From Herbaspirillum sp. LeCh32-8 (GTDB taxonomy: Bacteria > Pseudomonadota > Gammaproteobacteria > Burkholderiales > Burkholderiaceae_D): a stretch of DNA of 64,000 nt. Both the position numbers and the translations under genes were made by a program. This document shows positions 7,899 through 16,203 of this stretch, in pieces. Under the pieces are notes generated by a model. The model saw nothing but the letters and a program-made list of their open reading frames with translations. It had not been told where the DNA came from and did no database searches. The stretch spans positions 1-64,000 of the forward strand of contig NZ_JAGIPZ010000005.1 in assembly GCF_017814915.1 (NCBI RefSeq), given 5' to 3'. Position 1 is the stretch's first letter, and each line of letters starts with the position of its first letter.

Positions 7899-9233
7899 TC
7901 AGCGTGCCGCCTCCCGCACGGCCATGCTCGCACTGCGCGACTTGCGGCTCAGGAACAGCAAGATGCTTACGCTTGCGAGCGACATCAGCACCATCGGCAG
8001 CAAGGCCATCGAATAGCTGCCGGTAGCGTCCCTGACCCATCCGTAGACATTGACCATCACGCCTCCACCGATGAGGTTGGACACGGCGTTGATGCCCGCC
8101 AGTCCCGCCGCGGCCGAACCGGTGGCCAGCCAGCTGGTGGCCATGGCCCAGAACGGCCCCTTGAAGGAATAGGCGCCGATCAGCACCAGCGACAGCAATA
8201 TCACCACCGGCGCCAGCGCGTGCGAGAACGAAGCCAGCGCCATGCCCGCGCCGATCAACAGCAGCGGAATGGCGGTATGCCAGCGACGTTCGCCGGTGCG
8301 GTCCGAGTGGCGGCCCCACCACACCATCAGCACCGAGGCGATGGCGTAGGGAATCGAATTGATCAGGCCGGTCTGCATCACGCTCAGGCCGAAGGACTTC
8401 AGCAGTTGCGGTTGCCAGACATTGAGCACGGTGCCCGCCGCCGAGGCGCACGAACACACCAGCGCCATGCCCCACACCTGCGGACTGCTGAACAGCTTCC
8501 ACAGCGGCACGTGCGCCTTGGCGGTGCGGGCGGCGGTTTCACGGTCCATGGTGCGGGTCAGCCAGGCGCGCTGCTGCTCGGTGAGCCAGCTTGCCTGTTC
8601 CGGACGATCGGTGAGATAGAACAGGCACACCACGCCCAGCAGCACGGTGGGCAAGCCTTCAATGATGAACAGCCAGTGCCAGCCGCGCATGCCGCCGATG
8701 CCATCCATCTGCAACAGCAGCGCCGACACCGGCGAGGCGACGAAACTGGCGGCGGGAATGGCCACCATGAACAACGCCACGATGCGTGCGCGGTACGCCG
8801 ACGGCACCCAATAGGTCAGGTACAGCACCACGCCGGGAAAGAAACCGGCCTCGGCCGCGCCCAGGATGAAGCGAACGAAGTACAACGAGCCCGGCCCCTG
8901 CACGAAGGCGGTGGAGGCCGAGATCAGGCCCCAGGTGATCATGACGCGCGCCAGCCACTTGCGTGCGCCGAAACGTTGCAGCGCCAGGTTGCTCGGCACT
9001 TCGAAAATGAAATAGGCGATGAAGAACAGGCTGCCGGCGAAGCCGAACATCTTCGGCGACAGGCCGATGTCCTGGTTCATCTGCAGCGCTGCCATGCCGA
9101 TGTTGCCGCGATCGATGAAGGCAAACAGATAGCACAGCATCAGGAACGGCAACAGGCGCCAGGTGACCCTGCGCACCGTTTCCTGTTCTATCTGCTGCTC
9201 CGGACGCTGCTCGTCCTTGACGGTTGTCTCCAT
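7899..9233 (-). CDS. MFS transporter, ACS (anion:cation symporter) family
   Basis: A 444-residue, 12-helix carrier. After a charged N-terminal tail comes LPFLMLCYLFAFIDRGNIGMA, the characteristic first helix and D-R-x-N-I/V-G motif of the ACS family, which carries tartrate, galactarate, phthalate and other organic acids. FEVPSNLALQRFGARKW follows as helix 2 and its loop. It is the last gene of the minus-strand operon, 70 bp after the hydroxyacid dehydrogenase gene and before a terminator. A second ACS carrier lies in the same operon (11921-13270); both probably import a hydroxy or sugar acid or its lactone. The substrate is not known. Confidence 0.85.
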   Translation of the reverse strand: METTVKDEQRPEQQIEQETVRRVTWRLLPFLMLCYLFAFIDRGNIGMAALQMNQDIGLSPKMFGFAGSLFFIAYFIFEVPSNLALQRFGARKWLARVMITWGLISASTAFVQGPGSLYFVRFILGAAEAGFFPGVVLYLTYWVPSAYRARIVALFMVAIPAASFVASPVSALLLQMDGIGGMRGWHWLFIIEGLPTVLLGVVCLFYLTDRPEQASWLTEQQRAWLTRTMDRETAARTAKAHVPLWKLFSSPQVWGMALVCSCASAAGTVLNVWQPQLLKSFGLSVMQTGLINSIPYAIASVLMVWWGRHSDRTGERRWHTAIPLLLIGAGMALASFSHALAPVVILLSLVLIGAYSFKGPFWAMATSWLATGSAAAGLAGINAVSNLIGGGVMVNVYGWVRDATGSYSMALLPMVLMSLASVSILLFLSRKSRSASMAVREAAR

Positions 9234-9303
9234 GTGTCTCTCTCTGGAAGGTAGGCCGCCGCCGCTCTGTATGCGGCGGCTGGCCGGTTGTCATTATGAT
9301 GAA

Positions 9304-10248
9304 TCAGGCGATCGCCTGCTCGGCCTCCAGCACCGTCAGCACATTGGCGGCCGCGCCGGTGCCCATGGCAATATAGGCGTCCTCGGTGACGCCGCCGATG
9401 TGCGGGCTCAGGATGACGTTGCGCACGCCCTGCAGCGGATGCGGCGCCGCGAAGGGCTCCTTTTCGAAGCTGTCCAGGCCGGCGGCGCGCAGCTTGCCGC
9501 TGTTCAACGCGGAAATCAAGGCCTGCTCGTCGACCAGGCCGCCGCGCGCGGTATTGACCAGGATCGCGCCGTCCTTCATACGCGCGAGCGATGCGGCGTT
9601 GATCATGTGCCTGTTCTCCGCCGTCAGCGGGCAATGCAGCGACAACACGTCGGATTGCGCAAACAGCGTGTCCAGATCGGCCAGCTGCACGCCCGGCGGC
9701 GTACCCTTGGCGTACGGATCGTACGCCAGCACACGCATGCCCAGCGACACTGCCGTGGCCGCCACCCGACGGCCGATGGCGCCGAAGCCGACCAGGCCGA
9801 CGGTGCGCCCCTGCAGCTCCAGGCTCTTGTGGGTGGACTTGTCCCAGTGCCCTTCACGCATGCGCGCGTCCAGGCCGACTACGTTCTTGGCGCAGGCGAA
9901 CACCAGCGCCCAGGTATGCTCGGCCACCGCTGGGGCGTTGGCGCCGGCGGCCGCCTTCACCGCGATGCCGCGTTCCTGCGCCGCGCGGCTGTCGATGGTG
10001 TCGATGCCGGTGCCGTGCTTGGAAATCACGCGCAACGCCTTGTTGGCGTCCATGATGCGGCTGGTGATGCCGCCGTAGCGCACGATGATGGCCACCGGCT
10101 GATGCTGCGTCGACAGCTTCAGCAGATCGTCTTCGGTCGGCTTGGCGCCGGCGAATACCAGTTCGTAGTCGCGCAGGATATCGACGGCTTGCGGCGCCAG
10201 GTCTACGCCGGTCACCAGCACTACGCCTTTCTTGGCGGCCGCGCTCAC
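9304..10248 (-). CDS. D-2-hydroxyacid dehydrogenase (SerA/phosphoglycerate dehydrogenase-like)
   Basis: A 314-residue NAD(P)-dependent enzyme of the D-isomer-specific 2-hydroxyacid dehydrogenase family. The nucleotide-binding motif VGFGAIGRRVA lies in the middle. The catalytic Arg (NTARGG), Glu (SFEKEP) and His (LSPHIGG) are all present. The start is the GTG at 10246-10248, overlapping the stop of the RraA-like gene as GTGA, with GGAAGGGGAAG just upstream; longer upstream frames only read through the RraA-like gene out of frame. The overlap means translational coupling, so the enzyme probably oxidises or reduces an intermediate in the same pathway as the RraA-like protein and the lactonase. 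Confidence 0.85.
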   Translation of the reverse strand: MSAAAKKGVVLVTGVDLAPQAVDILRDYELVFAGAKPTEDDLLKLSTQHQPVAIIVRYGGITSRIMDANKALRVISKHGTGIDTIDSRAAQERGIAVKAAAGANAPAVAEHTWALVFACAKNVVGLDARMREGHWDKSTHKSLELQGRTVGLVGFGAIGRRVAATAVSLGMRVLAYDPYAKGTPPGVQLADLDTLFAQSDVLSLHCPLTAENRHMINAASLARMKDGAILVNTARGGLVDEQALISALNSGKLRAAGLDSFEKEPFAAPHPLQGVRNVILSPHIGGVTEDAYIAMGTGAAANVLTVLEAEQAIA

Positions 10249-10934
10249 AGCGCTTCCCCTTCCTGCAGCACGCCGGCCTTGCGCAGCGCGCCGTCCAGCC
10301 AGCCCGGGCGCAGCGGGCCGCCGGTGCGAATTTCGGTCAGGCGCTTGGTCTCGTCGGCGACCTTCTTGGCGGCCGCTTCCAGCAGCGAAGCGGCTTTCTC
10401 GCGCTCGACCACCACCACGCCGTCGGCATCGCCCACGATCAGGTCGCCCGGCTGCACGCTGGCGCCGCCTACCGACACCGGCCAGTTGACGCGGCCGGAG
10501 ATGTTCTTGGTCGGGCCGTTGGGATTGGCGCCCACGGCGTACACCGGGAAGCCGATCTCGCGGATGGCTTCGGTATCGCGCACCGAGCCGTAAATGATGA
10601 TGCCGGCCAGGCCGCTGGCCTTGCATTGCGACACCATGATCTCGCCCATCAGGGCGCAGGTCTCGTCACCCTTGCCGTCGATCACCAGCACGTCGCCCGG
10701 CTTGGCGATCGCCATCGCGGCGTGGATCATCAGGTTGTCGCCGGGACGCACTTCCACGGTCACCGCCGGGCCGGCGATGCGCATGCACGGCGACAGCGGC
10801 GCCACGCGGCTCGATAGCGTGCCGCGACGACCGGCGACGTCGGCCAGGATGGAGGCGGCGAACTCGCCGGCCTTGGCGACGGTGGCGGCATCGACACGTT
10901 CGATGTCGCGAATGAGGTCTGGTTTGTTGCTCAT
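10245..10934 (-). CDS. RraA-like / HMG-CHA aldolase superfamily protein
   Basis: A 229-residue member of the RraA fold, which includes 4-hydroxy-4-methyl-2-oxoglutarate/4-carboxy-4-hydroxy-2-oxoadipate aldolases and the RNase E inhibitor RraA. Visible motifs are GPAVTVEVRPGDNL, the metal-binding SVRDTEAI, and GDLIVGDADGVVVV. The family's aldolase signature D-x20-R-D-x2-E/D is only partly kept: the first acidic residue is Glu (in MGEIM) and the last position is Ala. Activity as a classical aldolase is therefore uncertain. Setting it in a catabolic operon next to a lactonase and a dehydrogenase argues for a small-molecule lyase or decarboxylase rather than RNase regulation. Its stop overlaps the next gene's start. 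Confidence 0.75.
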   Translation of the reverse strand: MSNKPDLIRDIERVDAATVAKAGEFAASILADVAGRRGTLSSRVAPLSPCMRIAGPAVTVEVRPGDNLMIHAAMAIAKPGDVLVIDGKGDETCALMGEIMVSQCKASGLAGIIIYGSVRDTEAIREIGFPVYAVGANPNGPTKNISGRVNWPVSVGGASVQPGDLIVGDADGVVVVEREKAASLLEAAAKKVADETKRLTEIRTGGPLRPGWLDGALRKAGVLQEGEAL

Positions 10935-10979
10935 GATGGTCCTTTGCTGGAATGGTTGCAGGATGAATGGATGCCGCGC

Positions 10980-11900
10980 TCAGGCGTGCGAATACATGGG
11001 CAGACCGGCCACCGGCACGTCGGCGCGCAGGATCGATCCGGTCTGGGACTCGGTGATGAAGAGGCTCTTGCCGTCCGGCCCGCCGAAGGCCAGGTTGGTG
11101 GTCGAGATGCCGGCGTTGGAGCGGATGCGCAGCAGCGGCTCGGCGAATTTCGACAGGCGCCAGATCGAGCCGAAGCCGGTGTGCGCGATGTACAGGTTGC
11201 TTTGCGCATCCAGCGCCAGGCCGTCCGGCCCGGCCATGCCGCCGTGCAGGTTGGCGAACACGCCGACCTTGCCCACCACGCCGCTGTTGTGCAGCGGAAT
11301 GCGCCAGATCTGCTGCGCGCGCGTCACCGCCACCAGCAGATGGTTCAGCGCCGGGTCGTAGACGATGCCGTTGGGGCTGGGGATGGTGCTGATCAGGCAG
11401 CTCAGCTGGCCGTCCGGCGTGAGGCGATACACGCGCCCGCCGGGATCCTGCAGGCCGGTCTGGCCCTGATCGGTGAAATAGATCTCGCCGCCCGGCCCGA
11501 ACACCAGGTCGTTGACGCCCTTGAAGCCCTCCGAACCGACCGTCTCCAGCAGCGGCGAGACCTCGCCGGTCTCGGGATTCAACTGCACCAGCCCGCGCTT
11601 GTAGTCGGTGATGACGATGCGGCCGTCCTTGTCGATCTTCAGGCCGTTGGGCCAACCGTCGTATTCGGTGACCAGCTCCCACTCCCCTTGCGGCGAGATA
11701 CGGAAGATGCGGCCGTAGGGAATGTCGGTCACATACAGCCGGCCCTGGCGGTCGAACGACGGACCTTCGAGGAAGGAGTCGATCGGCAGGCCGCCGCGGT
11801 TGGCGTCGCTCCAGGAATTCTTGCGCGGCTTGCGAAAGTGATCCGGCAGGCGGGTGAAGACGGTCGTCTCGACGACAGGTGGCGGCGCGAAGAAGCTCAT
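10980..11900 (-). CDS. SMP-30/gluconolactonase-family lactonase
   Basis: A 306-residue six-bladed propeller of the SMP-30/gluconolactonase/LRE family. The metal-site residues of the family are in place: Glu in FLEGPSF, Asn in GVNDLVFGPGG, Asn in PSPNGIVYD and Asp in GPDGLALDA. It has no signal peptide and should hydrolyse a sugar or aldonic acid lactone in the cytoplasm. It lies between an ACS transporter (20 bp) and the RraA-like gene (45 bp) in one operon, which suggests that an imported or newly oxidised lactone is opened here. The exact lactone is not readable from sequence. Confidence 0.85.
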   Translation of the reverse strand: MSFFAPPPVVETTVFTRLPDHFRKPRKNSWSDANRGGLPIDSFLEGPSFDRQGRLYVTDIPYGRIFRISPQGEWELVTEYDGWPNGLKIDKDGRIVITDYKRGLVQLNPETGEVSPLLETVGSEGFKGVNDLVFGPGGEIYFTDQGQTGLQDPGGRVYRLTPDGQLSCLISTIPSPNGIVYDPALNHLLVAVTRAQQIWRIPLHNSGVVGKVGVFANLHGGMAGPDGLALDAQSNLYIAHTGFGSIWRLSKFAEPLLRIRSNAGISTTNLAFGGPDGKSLFITESQTGSILRADVPVAGLPMYSHA

Positions 11901-11920
11901 GGTCTGGTTTTCCTGAAGAA

Positions 11921-13270
11921 TTATTGGCGGCTCTTGGCGGGGTCGCCGAGCGCCAGCGTGATCACCGCGCCCAGCAGCAGCGCGCCGGCCACGAACAGCA
12001 GCGGATAGGTGAAGCCCTTGGTGGCCTCGCGGATGAAGCCGATCATCGACGGACCGACGAAGCCGCCCAGGTTGCCGATGGACACGATCAGCGCCAGGCC
12101 GCCGGCCGCGGCCCGTCCGGTCAGAAATCCCGAGGGGATGGCCCAGAAGGTGGCCTGGAAAGACAGGATGGACGCCACCGCGACGGTGATGGCGATCATC
12201 TTTTGCAAGGGATCGTGCAGGAAGGCCGACGCCGCGATCGCCGCCGCTGCCATGACGATGGCGCCGGCCACGAAGAACAGACGCTTGTCGGCATTGGCGG
12301 GCCGGTTAGCCAACCTGGACCACAGGATCATGCTGACCGCGCCGACCACGTAAGGCACGGCCGCCACCAAGCCGACCTGGTGCGACGGCAGGCCGAACTC
12401 CTTGATGATCTGCGGCAGCCACAGGCCAATGCTGAGCGAGCCGATGATGCCGCAGAAGTTGGCGCCGGCCAGCGCGAAAACGCGCCAGTTGGTGAAGGCA
12501 TCGCGCAGCTTGTTGCCGTGACGCGCGGCCAGGGTGTTCTGCTCGCGGCCGAGTTCGCTCTCCAGCCATTGCTGCTCGGCCGGGCTCAGCCAGGACGCCT
12601 TGGCCGGACGATCCGGCAGCAGGAACAGGCAGGCGATGCCCAGCAGCACCGCCGGCAGCGCCTCCAGCAGCAACAGGATCTGCCAGCCCTTGTAGCCCCA
12701 CAGGCCATGCAGCTCCATCAGCGCGCCGGAGATCGGCGAGCCGATGATATTGGCCACCGGAATGCCGACCAGGAAGAACGCGGTGGCCTTGCCGCGCCAC
12801 TGGCCCGGGAACCACTTGGTGAAATAGAGATAGATGCCGGGCGTGAAGCCAGCCTCGGCCATACCCAGGAAGAAACGCGCCAGCGCGAAGCTCTTGGGGC
12901 CGACCACGAAGGCGGTCAGCATGGAGATCACGCCCCAGGAAATCATGATGCGCGAGATCCACATGCGCGCGCCGAAGCGATGCAGGGCCAGGTTGCTGGG
13001 GATCTCGAAGAAGAAGTAGCCGATGAAGAACAGGCCCGCGCCCAGGCCGAACTGCGACGGCGTCAGGCCCAGGTCCTTGTTCATGGTCAGCGCGGCGAAG
13101 CCGACGTTGATGCGATCGAGGTAGCTGACCACGTAGCACAGCAGGATGAAGGGAATCAGGCGACGCATCACCTTCTTCATCGTGCTTTGCTCGTCCACCG
13201 CCGCGGCGGCGCCTGTTGCGATGTCATGCTTCATGTCGCGATTCATGTCGATATCTTGTGCTTGGCTCAT
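11921..13270 (-). CDS. MFS transporter, ACS family
   Basis: A 449-residue carrier. After a 30-residue hydrophilic N-terminal tail comes MRRLIPFILLCYVVSYLDRI with NVGFAAL, the classic ACS family helix 1, followed by FEIPSNLALHRFGARMW. About 12 membrane segments are evident. It lies 10 bp after the Tat-exported amidohydrolase gene and 20 bp before the lactonase gene, so tight co-expression is likely. It is the first of two ACS carriers in the operon. A plausible role is import of the product made outside the membrane by the amidohydrolase, but this is inference. Confidence 0.85.
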   Translation of the reverse strand: MSQAQDIDMNRDMKHDIATGAAAAVDEQSTMKKVMRRLIPFILLCYVVSYLDRINVGFAALTMNKDLGLTPSQFGLGAGLFFIGYFFFEIPSNLALHRFGARMWISRIMISWGVISMLTAFVVGPKSFALARFFLGMAEAGFTPGIYLYFTKWFPGQWRGKATAFFLVGIPVANIIGSPISGALMELHGLWGYKGWQILLLLEALPAVLLGIACLFLLPDRPAKASWLSPAEQQWLESELGREQNTLAARHGNKLRDAFTNWRVFALAGANFCGIIGSLSIGLWLPQIIKEFGLPSHQVGLVAAVPYVVGAVSMILWSRLANRPANADKRLFFVAGAIVMAAAAIAASAFLHDPLQKMIAITVAVASILSFQATFWAIPSGFLTGRAAAGGLALIVSIGNLGGFVGPSMIGFIREATKGFTYPLLFVAGALLLGAVITLALGDPAKSRQ

Positions 13271-13280
13271 GTCGGTCCGA

Positions 13281-14231
13281 TCAGAAGTGGTAGAGGCGCG
13301 CCGGGTTGTCCACCAGGATGGCGCGCAGGCGCTGCTCGGAGCCGGCCCAGGCCGCCATCAGGTCCAGCAGCAGCGCGTCGTCGGGCTTGTGCTGCTCGGT
13401 CGGGTGCGGCCAGTCGCTGCCCCACAGCACCTGGCCCGGCGCGTTGTCAATCAGCGCGCGCGCCAGCGGCGCGACGTCGGCATAGGAAGGCGCGCCGGCC
13501 TTGCTGGCCAGATACGCGCCGGACAACTTGACGCTGGCGCGCTGCTCGCGCATCAGCCCAGCGACCAGGTCGTAGACCGGATGGACCGCGCCGGCCTGCA
13601 GCGGGATGCGCGCGAAGTGATCGAACACCACCGGCGTCGGCAGGCGCGACAGCATCGCGCGGTTGGCCAGCAGCTCGTCGTTGGACATGTTGATCTGCAC
13701 GTGCCAGCCCAGCGGCGCCACCCGGCGCGCCAGCGGCTCGATCATCGCCGCGGTGGTCACCGCACCCAGCGCCAGGTTGAAGCGCAGGCCCTTGACGCCG
13801 GCGCGGTCCAGCCGCGCCAGTTCCTCGTCGCTGACATTGACGTCGGCCACCGCCACGCCGCGCGCCGCAGCGCCCAGCTGCGCCAAGGCGTCCAGCGTGC
13901 AACGGTTGTCGGTGCCGTAGGCCGAGGGCGTCACCACCACATTGCGCGTGGTACCCAGGCGCTGCTGCAGCCGGCGGTACATGGCGACGGTGGCCGCCGG
14001 ATGGAGCAGCTTGGCCCCGGACGCCCACGGAAAGCGCGGATCGTAGATATGCATGTGGCAGTCGCAGGCGTCGGCCGGCAAAGCGGCCGCAGCACGTGCG
14101 CTGCCCGAGGAATGGGGATAGGCGGTTTCTTGCGCCAGGGCCGGCGGCAGGTAGGCGCCAGCGCCGAGCGCGGCCGCCAATGCGCCGCTGCGGCGCAGGA
14201 ATTCACGACGTGTCTGAGTTGCCGGGAACAT
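13281..14231 (-). CDS. Tat-exported amidohydrolase (PDC-hydrolase/LigI-like)
   Basis: A 316-residue amidohydrolase-2 family TIM barrel. It begins with a twin-arginine signal (TRREFLRRSGALAAALGAGA) ending near ALAQE, so it should be exported folded. Catalytic features are HMHIYDPRFPW (HxH), WHVQINM, VVFDHFARIP and GSDWPHP, the pattern of 2-pyrone-4,6-dicarboxylate hydrolase and related lactonases. The ATG at 14231 is chosen because GGAG lies six bases ahead; an ATG 12 bases further up overlaps that site. It is the first gene of the operon, transcribed away from a divergent LysR gene. Its reaction is probably hydrolysis of a lactone or ester in the periplasm. Confidence 0.8.
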   Translation of the reverse strand: MFPATQTRREFLRRSGALAAALGAGAYLPPALAQETAYPHSSGSARAAAALPADACDCHMHIYDPRFPWASGAKLLHPAATVAMYRRLQQRLGTTRNVVVTPSAYGTDNRCTLDALAQLGAAARGVAVADVNVSDEELARLDRAGVKGLRFNLALGAVTTAAMIEPLARRVAPLGWHVQINMSNDELLANRAMLSRLPTPVVFDHFARIPLQAGAVHPVYDLVAGLMREQRASVKLSGAYLASKAGAPSYADVAPLARALIDNAPGQVLWGSDWPHPTEQHKPDDALLLDLMAAWAGSEQRLRAILVDNPARLYHF

Positions 14232-14322
14232 CTTTGTCTCCATTGTTTTTCCGCGCCGACAGTGGGCGGAGCTCTTGTTTGGAGGGCAGTCTACGCGCCG
14301 GTTTTTTTAATGTATATTTGCT

Positions 14323-14342
14323 TTTATTTTCAATTCCATAAA
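14323..14342. promoter_or_regulatory. Candidate LysR-type site in divergent promoter
   Basis: The inverted repeat TTTAT-N10-ATAAA lies in an AT-rich block between the Tat amidohydrolase operon and the divergent lysR gene, 16 bp before the lysR start. On the minus strand TTGAAA near 14328-14333 could be the operon's -35. The location fits LysR control of both directions. Arms are short, so confidence is low. Confidence 0.35.
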
Positions 14343-14357
14343 TCTCAGGAATGAATC

Positions 14358-15239
14358 ATGGACGTTCGCGACCTCAAGTATTTTGAAGTCATCGCCGAGG
14401 AAGGACACGTGGGACGGGCCGCCGAGCGGCTGTTCAAGACGCAGCCGGCGCTGACCAAATGCATCGACAGGCTGGAGGAGCAACTGGGCGCGCCGCTGTT
14501 CGAACGCGTGGGGCGCGGCATCCGCCTGACTGCGGTGGGACAGGCGCTGCTGGCGCGCGCGCGCCGCATCAGCCTGATGATGGACGAAACCGTGCGCGAG
14601 ATCGGCGACTACGCCAACGGCCGCGAAGGCAACATCCGGCTAGGCTGCATCCCCACGCTGGCCGAGCACATCCTGCCGTCGGTCTGCGAACAGCTGCTGG
14701 CCGAGGCCGGCAAGGTCACCATCGATCTGCGGGTCTCGATGAACGACGTGCTGCTGGAAGGCCTGAAGGCGGGTGAGCTCGACGTGGTGATGGGCCCGAT
14801 GATCAAGGCCGATGACGTGTTCGTCACCGAAGAGATCATGCAAGACCAGATGGTGGTGATGGCCAGCGCCAGCCACCCCATCTTCGGCAAGAAGATCGCG
14901 CTGCGCAACCTGCTGGATTACCAATGGGTGCTGCCTGCGCAATCGGTGGCCAGCCGCCAGTGGCTGGACAACGTATTCGACCGTCATCATCTGGCCCGGC
15001 CCAGTGTGCAGATCACCCCGACCGTGCTCAACATGATCATGCCGCTGATCGAGCGCAGCAATTTGCTCGGCTTCGCCTCCAAGCTGAACCTGAAGGCCGG
15101 TCGCGGGCACCTGAAGGAAGTGGCGCTGAAGGAAACCACCATGCTGCGCCGCATGGGCCTGACCTATCGACGCGACACCTACTTGTCGCCGGCGGCGCAG
15201 CGGCTGATCGCCATCATCAAGAGAAGCTACAGCGCCTGA
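14358..15239 (+). CDS. LysR-family regulator of the divergent catabolic operon
   Basis: A 293-residue LysR protein. The N-terminal helix-turn-helix (residues 4-60: DLKYFEVIAEEGHVGRAAER, then TQPALTKCIDRLEEQLG) is followed by a two-lobed effector domain. The ribosome site AGGAATGA precedes the ATG. It is transcribed away from the six-gene minus-strand operon with a 126-bp shared promoter, the standard arrangement for a LysR activator of the neighbouring operon. A second LysR gene follows 40 bp downstream on the same strand. Its inducer is probably a substrate or intermediate of the operon. Confidence 0.88.
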   Translation: MDVRDLKYFEVIAEEGHVGRAAERLFKTQPALTKCIDRLEEQLGAPLFERVGRGIRLTAVGQALLARARRISLMMDETVREIGDYANGREGNIRLGCIPTLAEHILPSVCEQLLAEAGKVTIDLRVSMNDVLLEGLKAGELDVVMGPMIKADDVFVTEEIMQDQMVVMASASHPIFGKKIALRNLLDYQWVLPAQSVASRQWLDNVFDRHHLARPSVQITPTVLNMIMPLIERSNLLGFASKLNLKAGRGHLKEVALKETTMLRRMGLTYRRDTYLSPAAQRLIAIIKRSYSA

Positions 15240-15279
15240 CCTGCAGGTAGGCGCTTCGTTCACGCGACGCAAGGACAAC

Positions 15280-16191
15280 ATGAGAAAGAACGACATCCGC
15301 ACCCTCGATCTCAACCTGCTCAAGGCGCTCGACGCCTTGCTGGACGAACGCCACGTCACGCGCGCGGCGGCGCGGCTGGGTGTGACGCAGCCTGCCATGA
15401 GCGGGATCCTGACGCGGTTGCGCGAGAACTTCGGCGACCCGCTGTTTTCCCGCAGCCAGCGAGGCATTGTGCCGACGCAGCGTGCGCTGGCGCTGGCGCA
15501 ACCGGTCAGGCAGGTGCTGGCCGACATTGACGCCCTGATGCAGCCACCGGTGTTCGACCCGGCCAGCGCCACGCTGGATTTTTCCATCGCCGCCACCGAT
15601 TACGCCTTGCGCGCCATCGCCGTGCCCCTCCTCGCCGCGCTCAAGCAACGCGCGCCGCACCTGCGCATCGCCCTGACTGCAGTGGAGGATGGGCCGCTTC
15701 AGGAACGGCTGGAACGCGGCCAGATCGACCTGGCGCTGACCACGCCCGAAACGACCCCGCCTGGCCTGCACGCGCGCCGCCTGTTCGACGAGCGCTACGT
15801 CTGCGTGGTGCGAGAAGACCATCCGCTGGTGCGCGGCAAGCGTATCGGGCTCAAGCAGTTTTGCGCCCTCGACCACGCGCTGGTGTCGTACAGCGGCGAT
15901 CCCTTCGTCGGCGTTACCGACGAGATGCTCGCCCGGCAAGGACTGGCGCGGCGCGTGACGCTGTCGGTCCAGCGCTTCCTGGTCTTGCCCGACATCCTGC
16001 GCGCCAGCGACATGGTCGCGGTGGTGCCGCGCCGGCTGGTGGCCGGCATGCCGGGCCTGAAACTGCTGGAGCCGCCGCTGGACATTCCCGGCTTCACCAA
16101 GACCGCGGCCTGGCACGAACGCACGCATCGCGATCCGGCCCACCGCTGGTTGCGCGAATTATTGTTCGAGACTTGCCGCACGCCGGGCTAA
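15280..16191 (+). CDS. LysR-family regulator (NodD/NahR-like branch)
   Basis: A 303-residue LysR protein. Its N-terminus, IRTLDLNLLKALDALLDERH, is the D-L-N-L-L signature of the NodD/NahR/SyrM branch and is followed by VTRAAARLGVTQPAMSGIL. The effector-binding part starts with LDFSIAATDYAL. AAGGACAAC is its ribosome site. It lies 40 bp downstream of the other LysR gene, so the two may be co-transcribed. Whether it controls the same operon, or the SRPBCC gene converging on it 12 bp away, is unknown. Confidence 0.85.
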   Translation: MRKNDIRTLDLNLLKALDALLDERHVTRAAARLGVTQPAMSGILTRLRENFGDPLFSRSQRGIVPTQRALALAQPVRQVLADIDALMQPPVFDPASATLDFSIAATDYALRAIAVPLLAALKQRAPHLRIALTAVEDGPLQERLERGQIDLALTTPETTPPGLHARRLFDERYVCVVREDHPLVRGKRIGLKQFCALDHALVSYSGDPFVGVTDEMLARQGLARRVTLSVQRFLVLPDILRASDMVAVVPRRLVAGMPGLKLLEPPLDIPGFTKTAAWHERTHRDPAHRWLRELLFETCRTPG

Positions 16192-16203
16192 CGCCGCCCT
16201 CCT

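Noticed and set aside
14232-14243. Start of the Tat amidohydrolase at the ATG 12 bases upstream
   Set aside because: That ATG overlaps the GGAG ribosome site of the 14231 start and has no site of its own.
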